Of a stretch of 64,000 bases of DNA, positions 1 through 8,492 are shown one piece after another. The stretch lies in NCBI RefSeq assembly GCF_000737335.2, contig NZ_JMCC02000003.1, forward strand, positions 1 to 64,000, written 5' to 3'. The notes beneath the pieces were generated by a model that made no database searches, was not told the origin of the DNA, and saw only the letters and a list, made by a program, of their open reading frames with translations. The position numbers and the translations under genes were made by a program. Source of the stretch: Enhygromyxa salina (GTDB lineage Bacteria; Myxococcota_A; Polyangia; Nannocystales; Nannocystaceae). The number at the start of each line of letters is the position of its first letter. The first letter of the stretch is position 1.

Positions 1-1463
1 AACGCGAGCGCGACGAGCATGCTTCCGTCGACGCTCGAGCGATGCAGACTGTCCCGCCTCCTGACCTCTGCTTCCCACTTGGCATCGGCCGCGACGTAGT
101 CACCCGCCTCGATCAGCCCCAAGACGCGCCCCAGCGCGCGCTCGCCCTCGAGATCCGGCGCCGGGGCGAGGGGAGCCGGAGTCGGAGCCGGAGCCGGCTG
201 CACCGCGGTCGCCTCGGCTCGTGCGCGCGCCGAGTCCTGGCGCGCCCAGAACATCGCTGACGTGATCGACCCGAGCAGCACCGTGAACGCCAAGAACATC
301 GCCAGAAAGAAGATCCCAGGTCGCGGCACATCGTCTGGTCCGGCGAGCAACCGTCGTCGCCGTCGCGGCGGCGGGGTGGGGGGCACCACCAGCACCTGCG
401 CCGGCTGCGTCAGCTCGCGAAGCCTCCGCACGAGCGTGTGCATGTCTGCGTGGCGGTTGCGCGGATCGAGCGACAACCCAACCCGAAGCACCGCGCGCAA
501 GGCCGTGGGCACCTTGTCCTCGGGCTGGATCGCCCACGGCTCGCCGAGCGCGATCGACTCGAGCAGCAGCCCCGCGGAGTAGCCCCGATACGGTCGCCGG
601 CCCTCCAGGGTCTCCCACAGCGACACGCAAAACGACCACTGATCGGACAGTTGATCGCCAGGCTGCCCACGCAGCACCTCGGGTGCCATGTAGGGCAGCG
701 TGCCGATCTTGAACTTGACCTGCTCGCGCTCGCTGGCGGGCGTGTGCTCGAGCAAGATCCGCGCGAACCCAAAGTCCGCGACCCGAGGCCGCTCGCACAG
801 CTGGTCGATCAGCACGTTCCCGGGCTTGAAGTCGCCGTGAATGATGTTTGCGTCGTGGGCGGCCGCGAGCCCCGAGCCGGCGGCGACATAGATGTTGACG
901 GCGTCCTGCCAGCGCGGCTGCTTGTTGATCAGGTCGTAGCCCGAGTTCCGCCTGCCCTCGACCAGGTCCATCACGAAGAACACGTCGTCGCCGTGGCGGC
1001 CGGTCTCGTGCACCGCGATGATGTTGGGGTGCGAGAGCTTCGCCAGCACCCGGGCCTCGTGCATGATCGCGGCCTCGGCCGCGGGCCCGCTGCGCAGACA
1101 CAGCTTGAGCGCGACGCGGCGGTCGAGCTGTGGATCGTGGACCTCGAACACCAACCCACAGCCCCCGCGGCCGCGCGGGACGATCGCCCCGAACCGGCCG
1201 ATCTCGACCAATGGATGGTTGGGGTTGGCCAGGTTGACCGCGCGGGCGCGGGAGACAACCCGAATCAGCTCGCTCCATCGCGGCGGCAAGCTGGACCTGA
1301 CAGGGCCGAGTGCTTCGCTCGACCATGAGTCATCGCGGTAGTCACCGAGGTCGAGATGTTCGAAGTCATCGAGATCTTCGAAGTCATCGAGACTTGGAAG
1401 ATCCGCGATGTTTGGAAGATCGGCGGGATCGGGGAGTTTGTCGTCGTCGTCGCCCGCCGCCAC
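1..1463 (-). CDS. Serine/threonine protein kinase with C-terminal membrane anchor (C-terminus off the window)
   Basis: Eukaryotic-type protein kinase, presumably cytoplasmic catalytic domain tethered to the inner membrane. Counting from a GTG at 1463: an acidic Asp-rich N-terminus (1-60), then the kinase fold with ATP-binding Lys in RRVALKLC (K120), catalytic loop HGDFKPGN (D211), DFG motif in VADFGFAR (D230) and APE in MAPEVL. A Pro/Arg linker follows, then one membrane helix at about 384-405 and a Pro/Ala-rich periplasmic segment. The reading frame continues through base 1, so the C-terminus is missing. The catalytic loop has HGD instead of HRD, so this is a non-RD kinase. The start is uncertain: the frame stays open upstream of 1463 and encodes a Cys-rich stretch (CPNGHSCC) but offers no ATG or GTG there. 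The phosphorylation target cannot be told from sequence. Confidence 0.85.
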   Translation of the reverse strand, partial: MAAGDDDDKLPDPADLPNIADLPSLDDFEDLDDFEHLDLGDYRDDSWSSEALGPVRSSLPPRWSELIRVVSRARAVNLANPNHPLVEIGRFGAIVPRGRGGCGLVFEVHDPQLDRRVALKLCLRSGPAAEAAIMHEARVLAKLSHPNIIAVHETGRHGDDVFFVMDLVEGRRNSGYDLINKQPRWQDAVNIYVAAGSGLAAAHDANIIHGDFKPGNVLIDQLCERPRVADFGFARILLEHTPASEREQVKFKIGTLPYMAPEVLRGQPGDQLSDQWSFCVSLWETLEGRRPYRGYSAGLLLESIALGEPWAIQPEDKVPTALRAVLRVGLSLDPRNRHADMHTLVRRLRELTQPAQVLVVPPTPPPRRRRRLLAGPDDVPRPGIFFLAMFLAFTVLLGSITSAMFWARQDSARARAEATAVQPAPAPTPAPLAPAPDLEGERALGRVLGLIEAGDYVAADAKWEAEVRRRDSLHRSSVDGSMLVALA

Positions 1464-1879
1464 TTCGTTACTGTAGCGGCTGCGCCGCAGGTTCGGAATT
1501 CCACCGCAACTCGACAGGCCAAGGCAGCAAGAGTGTCCGTTCGGACAGTCAGCTGGCGAAGGAGCGGCACGAACTGCTGGGTTGGACCGGGGGGCGCCGA
1601 CGTGTGTTGGGTAGGTCAGTGGGGTTTGGGGATGTCTGGTTTGACGTTGGCGGGGGGTCGGGGGTCGTTGGAGGTGTGTTGGTTTAGCTTGGAGGGCCAC
1701 GGTGGGGCCCCCGGAGATCAGTTGGGATAGTTTTGGGGTAGGGGGGGGTACCCCGAAACATAGCTGGTTCATGTCGTAGGGGGTCCTCGGGGGGATGATG
1801 GCTTGTCCCGACTCATGTTCGAGGGGCGGCCCGGGGGTTCCCGGAAGAGTTGCGAGTGTTCGGGGCGGCTGTGCGGGAC
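1464..1879. other. G-rich intergenic stretch
   Basis: About 400 bases without a convincing gene. The plus strand is strikingly G/T-rich between about 1580 and 1870, with a run of eight G at about 1741, a composition unlike the flanking genes. The first 100 bases are open in the frame of the kinase and could belong to it. No promoter or hairpin was identified with confidence. Confidence 0.5.
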
Positions 1880-2371
1880 TCAGGCTGACTCGGCGGCGTC
1901 TTGGACGGTGAGGCCGGCCTCGTCGGTGTTGATGATCCCGTTGGCGACCATGGCTCGCAGCAGCTGATCCGCGTCGCGTCCGAGCATGTGTTGAACCACG
2001 CGGGCGAGCTCTTCCATGGTCTTGTCAACGGCGAAGGGCTGGCCTCGCAAGCCGGCGGCGAGGGTCATCGCCGTCATCACGCTGCGCATCACCGTCTGCC
2101 GAAGCGAACCGCCAAGCACCACGGCGCGGACGGTCTGGGTGATGTCGTACACCCGCTCGTGGCGGCGCAGCATGACCTCGGCGGTCTGCTTGCTCGGCGG
2201 CGGGCAGTCGGATCCGACCACGAACACGAACACCAGCGGGACACCGATCTCCCGATGTTGCTTCTCGACCTCCAGCGCCAGCGCGTGCGCGCCTTCCTCG
2301 GTCGGGTTGCGCCAGCGGACGACGAACAGTTCTCTGTCGACGAACAACTCGTAGGACGCGGGCATCGGCAC
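1880..2371 (-). CDS. Hypothetical protein, SpoIIAA/STAS-like N-terminal fold
   Basis: A 163-residue soluble protein with no signal peptide or membrane helix. The first half alternates beta strands and helices (YELFVDRELFVVRW, then VPLVFVFVVGSD). This resembles the small STAS-like or SpoIIAA-like proteins found in multiple copies in myxobacteria. The second half is helical (MTAMTLAAGL, MEELARVVQHMLGRDADQLL). The likeness is by pattern only and no catalytic residue is evident. It lies alone, 57 bp downstream of selA on the same strand, and could be co-transcribed with it. The start is the ATG followed by PMPASYELFV. No function is assigned. Confidence 0.6.
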   Translation of the reverse strand: MPMPASYELFVDRELFVVRWRNPTEEGAHALALEVEKQHREIGVPLVFVFVVGSDCPPPSKQTAEVMLRRHERVYDITQTVRAVVLGGSLRQTVMRSVMTAMTLAAGLRGQPFAVDKTMEELARVVQHMLGRDADQLLRAMVANGIINTDEAGLTVQDAAESA

Positions 2372-2428
2372 AGTGTCTTATCGAACCGCGCGCCGACCAA
2401 GGGTCAAGATCGCGCTGCAGAAGCTGCG

Positions 2429-3835
2429 TCAGTCGAGCTGGCGCAAACTCTTCAGTAGCAGCTCGTCATCGATGTCCGTGAGCGTGCGCAGATCGATCCA
2501 CAGCTGCTTGTCACGGGTGCGCCCGACCAACGGCGGATCACCGCGACGCAGACACGCGGCCGCCCGCTGGGCGTTGCCGGGCGCGACCAAGGCCACGCTA
2601 GCGAGCGTCTGACCGGGCAGTGAACCGCCGCCGATCGTCGCCTCGCAGTCCTGCACGTGATCCGGCGACCAGCCCAGCGCGTGGCACAGCCGCTGGCCCC
2701 GAGCGCGAAGTTGCGCTTGCCCGACCGCGAGCATCCCGTGAAACGGCAGATCGGGCGAGTTGGCGCTGGCGTGGGCAATTGCGGTGGCGTGGAGGGCCGC
2801 GAGCGCCAGCTTTCCGCACCGCAGCGCACGGGCCAGCGGGTGCCGGCGACACCGGGCGATCGCGCGGGCCGAGCCGGCCAAAATTCCGGCTTGGGGACCG
2901 CCCAGTAATTTGTCGCCAGAGAAGGTGACGACTGTCGCGCCCTGCTCGAGGTAGGCGCTCACGGTTGGCTCCTCGGCGAGCACGCCAACCCCTTCGCCGG
3001 ACGAGGACACGACGCCCATCGACCCGCTCCCGAGGTCGGCGATCAGTGGCACGCCATGCGAGCCTGCGAGCCCAGCGAGCTGCGCGAGCTCTGGTTGGTG
3101 GACGAAGCCAGCCTGGACGAAGTTGCTCTGGTGAACCCACAACAGCGCCGCTTCGGGCCGGCCCTGCAGCGCCGCTGCGTAGTCGCGCAAGTGGGTGCGG
3201 TTGGTGCTGCCAATCGCGAGCACCGGGACCCCGCCCGCCGCGGCCATCTCTGCGACCCGAAAGCTGTCGCCGATCTCCACGTGCTGTCCGCGGGACAGCG
3301 CGACGCCGCCCGTGGGGCCACCGCCGGCGAGGGCCGTGCACGCGAGCAGCAGCGCCGCCGCGCCGTTGTTGACGACGAGCACGTCCTCGGCCTCGAACAG
3401 CGCGGCCAACAGCGGCGAGAGCACCGCCAGACGACTGCCGCGCTTGCCATCGCCGAGATCGAGCTCGAGGTCACAGGTGCCCGCGGCGTCGTTGACAGCG
3501 AGGCGCGCCGCGGCCGAGAGCGGCGCGCGGCCGAGGTTGGTGTGCAGCAGCACGCCGGTCCCGTTGAGCACCGCTCGCGGATGCACGCGTAGCCAATGAT
3601 CGAGCCGCGCCCGCGCGATGGCGGCGAGCTGATCCAGCTCGGCGACCGGCGGGTTGGGGTCGCGGGCGGCGTCGATCGCTGCCAGGACCCGCGCGCGCTC
3701 GGCCGCGATCGCGTCAACGACCACGCGCCGGACCAACGCGTGACGCAGGCCAAGGTCGGTCAGCCGCGGATGCTCGAGCAGCCGATCGACGCCGGGGAGC
3801 TTGCGCAGATGCTGCGCGCGCAGAGCTTGGGTCAT
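2429..3835 (-). CDS. selA: L-seryl-tRNA(Sec) selenium transferase
   Basis: SelA is a PLP enzyme that converts seryl-tRNA(Sec) to selenocysteyl-tRNA(Sec) using selenophosphate. The 468 residues match the family length (about 460). N-terminal features VLNGTGVLLHTNLGRAPLS (90-107), the conserved VVNNGAAALLL, DLGSGSMG, and the PLP-binding lysine K309 in TFSGDKLLGGPQAG are all present. The start ATG overlaps the stop of the upstream FHA gene by 4 bp, implying translational coupling. SelB (elongation factor), SelD and tRNA(Sec) are not seen in this window, so they must be encoded elsewhere if selenocysteine is made. Identification is firm. Confidence 0.95.
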   Translation of the reverse strand: MTQALRAQHLRKLPGVDRLLEHPRLTDLGLRHALVRRVVVDAIAAERARVLAAIDAARDPNPPVAELDQLAAIARARLDHWLRVHPRAVLNGTGVLLHTNLGRAPLSAAARLAVNDAAGTCDLELDLGDGKRGSRLAVLSPLLAALFEAEDVLVVNNGAAALLLACTALAGGGPTGGVALSRGQHVEIGDSFRVAEMAAAGGVPVLAIGSTNRTHLRDYAAALQGRPEAALLWVHQSNFVQAGFVHQPELAQLAGLAGSHGVPLIADLGSGSMGVVSSSGEGVGVLAEEPTVSAYLEQGATVVTFSGDKLLGGPQAGILAGSARAIARCRRHPLARALRCGKLALAALHATAIAHASANSPDLPFHGMLAVGQAQLRARGQRLCHALGWSPDHVQDCEATIGGGSLPGQTLASVALVAPGNAQRAAACLRRGDPPLVGRTRDKQLWIDLRTLTDIDDELLLKSLRQLD

Positions 3836-4308
3836 CCGAGCACCAACAGCGCGGTCAACAGCAGCGTGAAGGTCACGGTTGCGACCAGCGGCACGAGCAA
3901 CGAGGGCGCCGATTGGACCGAGGCCACGCTCGTTGCGCCGAGCGACGCCGGCTTGGGACGGCGGACCGTGAGCTCGCCGCTGCGCGCGAGCAGACGATCG
4001 ACCCGGGCGCCGCGGTGCTCGAAGGTCAGCAGCAGCTCACCAAACGCCACCCGCGAGCCGTGCGTGAGGCTGACCTGCGAGACCTTGTGTCCGTCGACCA
4101 TGAAGCCGTTCTTGCTGCCGAGGTCGCGGATCGTCGCGCCCTCGGGGGTGATCGTCAGCTCGGCATGGCGCCGCGACACGTCACTGTGATCGAGGACCAC
4201 ATCGGCGCCCGCACCCCGTCCCAGCACGTGAGCGCCAAGAGAGAGCTCGTGGACCCGGCCGCGCTGATCCTCGCTCACCTCGATCAGCCGCGCGACGAAC
4301 TCGGACAC
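3832..4308 (-). CDS. FHA-domain protein with C-terminal membrane helix
   Basis: A 158-residue protein. Residues about 5-95 form a forkhead-associated domain that binds phosphothreonine peptides. The signature residues are visible: GRGAGADVVL (strand with Gly-Arg), the SRRHAEL motif and DLGSKNGFMVDG. A basic linker is followed by a hydrophobic C-terminal helix (about 136-157, LVPLVATVTFTLLLTALLVL), so it is probably tail-anchored to the membrane. Its likely partners are membrane Ser/Thr kinases such as the one at the left edge of the window. The stop codon overlaps the start of selA by 4 bp, so the two are translated together, although no direct functional link is known. Confidence 0.85.
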   Translation of the reverse strand: MSEFVARLIEVSEDQRGRVHELSLGAHVLGRGAGADVVLDHSDVSRRHAELTITPEGATIRDLGSKNGFMVDGHKVSQVSLTHGSRVAFGELLLTFEHRGARVDRLLARSGELTVRRPKPASLGATSVASVQSAPSLLVPLVATVTFTLLLTALLVLG

Positions 4309-4350
4309 GCGCGCAGTGTAGCGAAGCGCCGCCGGATCCGTGAATTCTGG

Positions 4351-6348
4351 TCAGATGTGGTCGAGCTCTGGGGCCGGCACCCAGCGATCTTCGATCCGGC
4401 AGCTGATCCGGCCAGCCGCGCTGCGTGCCAGCGCGCGCCCGTGTCCGCCCTGGCGAGCGCGACATGCACGAAGCGCCGCGCGGACGCGGGCGCGCTCGGG
4501 CGGCTGACAATGATCTTCTGGTGCGGCGAGCTCGAGCGCGTTGAGGCCGATCCCCGCGCGCGCGAGCTGGTCCGCGAGCGCGCGCGTGCGTGGGTCGTCG
4601 GTGGGGCCGACCCGGGCGCGCGCGGGCTGATCGGACGGCGCGGGGAATCGGGCGTCGAGCCGGCTGAGCTGGCGGACTTGCAACAGCTCGAACAGCTGCG
4701 TCCAGGTCGTGGCCGAGTCGGTCGGTCGGTACAGGCACGCGCTCGCCGGGCTGCTGGGATCAGCGACCATCAGCGAGAGTGATCGCGGCGTGCCGATCGC
4801 AACCCAGTCAAAGCGGGGCGGCCCAACGTGTCGCCGATCCGTGGCGCCGTCGAGCAGCAGCCCCGCCGAGATCGCCACCGCCAGCAAGCACGCATTTCGG
4901 GGCGGCAACCAAGCGCGCGACGGCTGCTCGGGTGCCCGGGTTGGCAGCGCGCGGCGCAGCGCGAGCGCCAGCACAGCCGCACAGCACAGCGCGGCCGGAC
5001 CCGCCGCTGGCAGCCGAGACAACAGCGCGCACACATCCAGGATCGGGTTCGCAAACAAGCGCGCGAACGCCAGCGCGAGCTCACCGAGCAAGCCAGGGCC
5101 CACGCTCGCGACCAACGCCGCCGGCATCATGAGCCCGAACAATGGCAGCGCGACCGCGTTGCCGAGCAACCCATGCAAGGGCGCGACATCGAAGTACAGC
5201 ACGCTCAGCGGCGCCGTCGCCCAGGTGATCCGCCAGCTCATTCCCAGCACGCCGAGCTCGCGCGGGGCCGAGACGATCGCGGTCATCGCAGCCAGCGACA
5301 GCGCGAAGCCGGGATCCACCAGCCAGCTGGGCTGCCACAGCAACATCGCCGCGGCCACGCACGCGAGCGCGGTTGGACCGTGCGTGGGTCGACCCACGAC
5401 GACCCCGAGCTCGATCGCGGTCAACATCGCCGCCGCGCGGACGGCCGAAGCCGCGCCGCCCGTGAGGCCGACGTACGCCCACAGAGGCACCCACGCCAGC
5501 ACGCACGCGTGGGCGGGCGACAGGCCCAGCAGCACCGCCACCCGCCGCGCCAGGACCTGCAGCCACAGCGCAGCGACGGCGATGTGCAACCCGCTGACCG
5601 CGATCAAGTGACCCAGCCCGGCGGCCCGAAGATCGTCGCGCAGCTCGGGAGCGAGGGCCGAGCGCAGCCCGAGCCCGGCGGCGACGACCAAGCTCGCCGC
5701 CGCGTCGCCGCGCGTGGACGACCACGCGCGCTGACGCAGCTGCGCGACCCACCGCCAGTAGCGATCCAGCGGCCGACGCCAGCGTGGGCGCGAGATCGAA
5801 GGACGAGCCCAGATCACGGGACCCCGACCCAGATTGAACGCTGGCTCGCCCGCGCGAACGCCACGATCGAGCGCGCTTCGCCACGTTCGCTGCAGCGCGG
5901 GGGCCAAGATCGCGACCTGATCCCCGCTCGCCCGCGGGCACGCTTCGGGCGGCGCCGCGACGACGATCTTCCGCGCCGACCCCGACCCCCACCCCCATGA
6001 TCCGGACCCCGGACCCCGCAGCTGGATCCGGCAGCGCGGGCCAGGCTCACTGGCCCCGACCACCTCGAAGCTGCGCATCGCGTCCGACCACCCCCGCTCG
6101 ACCACGCGCTCAGCTGCCTGCGCCCCCACGCTCGCGCCGCGCAGCACCCCCGCACAGAGGATCAGCCCCACGAAGATGATCCGCGAGACCTCATCGCGCT
6201 GACCGACCTTTCGGACGCAGGCCCACAGCACCCCCGCGAGCACCCCCGCGAGCACCAGCGGCACCACGAGCGCGCTGTTCAGATGCGTACACAGCCAGCC
6301 GGCCGCGACGGCGCCGATACAACCCAGCGCTACCAATATGCTTCGCAT
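4351..6348 (-). CDS. comEC: ComEC/Rec2-type DNA uptake channel protein
   Basis: An inner-membrane protein of competence-type DNA uptake, about 665 residues from the chosen start. It has N-terminal membrane helices (SILVALGCIGAVAAGWLC) and a DUF4131-like domain. The ComEC core carries the diagnostic motif GHLIAVSGLHIAVAAL, followed by many helices. The C-terminal part holds a degraded beta-lactamase-like domain without an obvious metal-binding HxHxDH motif, so nuclease activity is doubtful. The ATG at 6348 is preferred over one at 6477. The 43 residues between them are encoded by a repeated hairpin sequence and read ARAR-rich nonsense. It is 42 bp from the FHA gene and transcribed away from it. 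ComEA, ComF and pilus genes are not in the window. Confidence 0.85.
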   Translation of the reverse strand: MRSILVALGCIGAVAAGWLCTHLNSALVVPLVLAGVLAGVLWACVRKVGQRDEVSRIIFVGLILCAGVLRGASVGAQAAERVVERGWSDAMRSFEVVGASEPGPRCRIQLRGPGSGSWGWGSGSARKIVVAAPPEACPRASGDQVAILAPALQRTWRSALDRGVRAGEPAFNLGRGPVIWARPSISRPRWRRPLDRYWRWVAQLRQRAWSSTRGDAAASLVVAAGLGLRSALAPELRDDLRAAGLGHLIAVSGLHIAVAALWLQVLARRVAVLLGLSPAHACVLAWVPLWAYVGLTGGAASAVRAAAMLTAIELGVVVGRPTHGPTALACVAAAMLLWQPSWLVDPGFALSLAAMTAIVSAPRELGVLGMSWRITWATAPLSVLYFDVAPLHGLLGNAVALPLFGLMMPAALVASVGPGLLGELALAFARLFANPILDVCALLSRLPAAGPAALCCAAVLALALRRALPTRAPEQPSRAWLPPRNACLLAVAISAGLLLDGATDRRHVGPPRFDWVAIGTPRSLSLMVADPSSPASACLYRPTDSATTWTQLFELLQVRQLSRLDARFPAPSDQPARARVGPTDDPRTRALADQLARAGIGLNALELAAPEDHCQPPERARVRAALRACRARQGGHGRALARSAAGRISCRIEDRWVPAPELDHI

Positions 6349-6414
6349 GTCCGACCTATCGGCCCGGCGCGGCTCGGTTTGCAGCCGGCTGCCCGCCGCG
6401 CCTCGGTCCGTCGA

Positions 6415-6467
6415 GCGGGCGAGGAGCCTCGCCCGAGCTGAAAACATCCTCGCCCGAGCTGAAGACA
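6415..6467. repeat. Dispersed palindromic repeat, copy 1 (with an extra half copy)
   Basis: GCGGGCGAGGAGCCTCGCCC followed by GAGCTGAAAACA, then a second half copy TCCTCGCCCGAGCTGAAGACA. The same arrangement occurs at 8394-8490 and 48252-48290, with a diverged copy at 29278-29312. It lies in the divergent gap between comEC and the next gene, so it is not simply a terminator here. Confidence 0.75.
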
Positions 6468-6612
6468 TTGGACCCAAGCCCGCGGTCCCGGACGCCCGGC
6501 CCAGCCAGCGAAACGCTAGAACGCCAGCAAACTGGCTCTAGCGTGCAAACCAGCGTGAGGTGCGAGCACTTGTTCCACTTCGGTCCGGGAAACCCTACAC
6601 TCGGCAACGGTC

Positions 6613-8382
6613 GTGCTTTTCACGAAGATCTGGACAGCCGTTCTCGCTATCTTGGCCACTGCGTGCCTTGCCGGCATGTATCTGCTCTCAACCGGCTCGG
6701 CCGGCGGTTTCACGGATGCCGATGAGACCGCGGTGCGTGCGGTGACCGAGGCGGGGATGGCGGCGCTCGCGTCGGACATCAACTCGTCCACGGTCTCGCT
6801 TGGGCCCGGGTTGCTCGCCGACACGCGCCTCCGCGAAGCCCTCGACGGACCCGCGGTGCCGGTCCCCGACGAAGATGGGCTCGAGGGCCCCTCGCTGCAG
6901 CAGGTGTTCGTGCAGGTCGCCAACGAGGGCCTGCTCAACGAGTACCCGCGCATGAGCATGGCGATCGTCGACAAGAGCGGCAACATCCTGGCCCGGACGG
7001 GTCTGGCGCCAGAGCTGTTCGACGAGCTCGTGAAGATGGCGGCGATGGAGTCGGCGCTCGACAGCGAAGAGCCGGCGCTGCTCTCGTCAACGCTGGCGGG
7101 CAAGCTCCACGCGGTCAAGCTCTCGCGCCCGCTGACCGACGCGGCCCAGCGCCGGCTCGTCACGATCCGGGCCGTCGAGCTTGGTGGTGGATCCTTTTTC
7201 CGTGGCGTCGTCGGCACCCGCAACCCCGCGGGCCTGGTCCGCGACGGTGAGGTGTTGGGCGACGCAATCGGTGGCGCCAAGCATGAAGAGCTGATCGCGT
7301 TCGCCACCCAGCACATGGACAGCATCCCGCCCGAAGGTGCGAGCGGCGTGTTCATGGTCAACGACGGCAGCAGCGACGGCCGGCTTGGCTCGGCTGCGCG
7401 GGTTCCCGGCCCGGCTGGCAAGGGCAAGAGCGGGACCTTGTTCGTGGTCCTGTCCAGCAACACCCTGGGCTCGACCCAGCAGGACATGGCGACCGCGCTG
7501 CAGGTCGCGCTGGACGCGGGCGGCCTCAAGCAGCTCAACTGGATCTTGGTTGGTGGGCTGCTGGTGATCAGCCTTGGCCTGACGATGTACCTGCCCCACA
7601 TCGAGTACAACACGCCGCTTCGTCGGCTCGCCAAGGAGTTCAACGGCATCACCGAGGGCCGGCAGCACGAGCTCTACCACGACACCTACGGTGGTGAGCT
7701 GGGCCTCGTCGCCCGCTCCGCGGCGACCGCCATGGAGGCGCTGCGGGTCTCGTGGGAGAACGAGCTGCTCGACTCGGACGCGCAGCTGTCGGATGGTGGC
7801 GCGCCTCGTCGGACCCGCAGCACTCGCAGCCTGCGGGCGGCGCCTCGCCGCGCTCGCAGCCAATCCCACGAGAGCCTCAGCAGCTCGCAGGTCGACGCTG
7901 ACGAGTCGCTCCCGCTCGACACCAACGATCGCAGCGCCAGCCAGGCCCCGTCGCGCGCCGTCCACCACGAGCCCGACGCGATCGACCTCCCCGGTGCGAG
8001 CGCCCCTCCGCTCGCCCCGCCTCCGGCTCCGTCAACCAAGCCGCCCGCGCCCGCGCCCGCCTTCAGCGATGAAGTCGACCCCCCAGCGCTCGCGCTAGAC
8101 GGCGACTCGGTCAGCTTCGCTGGCCTCGACGCTGGCCTCGAGGTCGACGGCGGCGGCGAAGACGACCGCGAGAGCTACTACCGCCGCATCTACGACGAGT
8201 TCGTCGAGACCAAGGGCGCGTGCGGAGAGCCGACCGAAGGCTTCACCTACGAGAAGTTCGCCAAGAAGCTGCGCAAGCAGAGCGACACCTTGCTGAGCCG
8301 CGCCGACGTCACCGACGTGCAGTTCAGCGTCTACGTCAAAGACGGCAAGGCAGCCCTGCGCGCCAAGGTCGTCAAGACCTGA
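6613..8382 (+). CDS. MXAN_5187-like membrane protein with periplasmic sensor region
   Basis: A 589-residue two-helix membrane protein. The N-terminal helix (about 5-25) and a second helix (about 310-329, WILVGGLLVISLGLTMYL) bracket a periplasmic region shaped like a dCache/sCache-type sensor (SMAIVDKSGNILARTG). A HAMP-like stretch follows, then a long Ser/Arg/Pro linker. A conserved C-terminal module (about 515-589: YDEFVETK, EPTEGFTYEKFAKKLRKQ, VQFSVYVKDGKAALRAK) matches the domain first named after Myxococcus MXAN_5187. Its biochemical role is unknown, and no kinase, GGDEF or MCP output domain is present. The start is GTG followed by LFTKIW. It is flanked on both sides by the dispersed palindromic repeat. 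Confidence 0.7.
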   Translation: MLFTKIWTAVLAILATACLAGMYLLSTGSAGGFTDADETAVRAVTEAGMAALASDINSSTVSLGPGLLADTRLREALDGPAVPVPDEDGLEGPSLQQVFVQVANEGLLNEYPRMSMAIVDKSGNILARTGLAPELFDELVKMAAMESALDSEEPALLSSTLAGKLHAVKLSRPLTDAAQRRLVTIRAVELGGGSFFRGVVGTRNPAGLVRDGEVLGDAIGGAKHEELIAFATQHMDSIPPEGASGVFMVNDGSSDGRLGSAARVPGPAGKGKSGTLFVVLSSNTLGSTQQDMATALQVALDAGGLKQLNWILVGGLLVISLGLTMYLPHIEYNTPLRRLAKEFNGITEGRQHELYHDTYGGELGLVARSAATAMEALRVSWENELLDSDAQLSDGGAPRRTRSTRSLRAAPRRARSQSHESLSSSQVDADESLPLDTNDRSASQAPSRAVHHEPDAIDLPGASAPPLAPPPAPSTKPPAPAPAFSDEVDPPALALDGDSVSFAGLDAGLEVDGGGEDDRESYYRRIYDEFVETKGACGEPTEGFTYEKFAKKLRKQSDTLLSRADVTDVQFSVYVKDGKAALRAKVVKT

Positions 8383-8393
8383 GTGGGTCGGTG

Positions 8394-8490
8394 CCCTCGC
8401 CCGAGCTGATAACAGCCCGCTGCCCTTGCTGAACCGGTCGACGAATGGCGTCCGCAAGCGGGCGAGAAGCCCTCGCCCGAGCTGATAACA
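8394..8490. repeat. Dispersed palindromic repeat, copies 2 and 3, between convergent genes
   Basis: A half copy CCCTCGCCCGAGCTGATAACA at 8394-8414 and a full hairpin copy at 8451-8490 (GCGGGCGAG, then CCTCGCCCGAGCTGATAACA). They lie between two convergent genes, where they could act as a bidirectional terminator. No T-tract follows. Confidence 0.75.
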
Positions 8491-8492
8491 AC

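Noticed and set aside
100..1326. A long minus-strand frame over the kinase
   Set aside because: It is Arg/Gly/Ala-rich nonsense in a different frame from the kinase motifs.
1464..1879. A tRNA(Sec) gene near selA
   Set aside because: No cloverleaf, CCA end or conserved TTCGANNC-type T-arm could be recognised. The stretch is merely G-rich.
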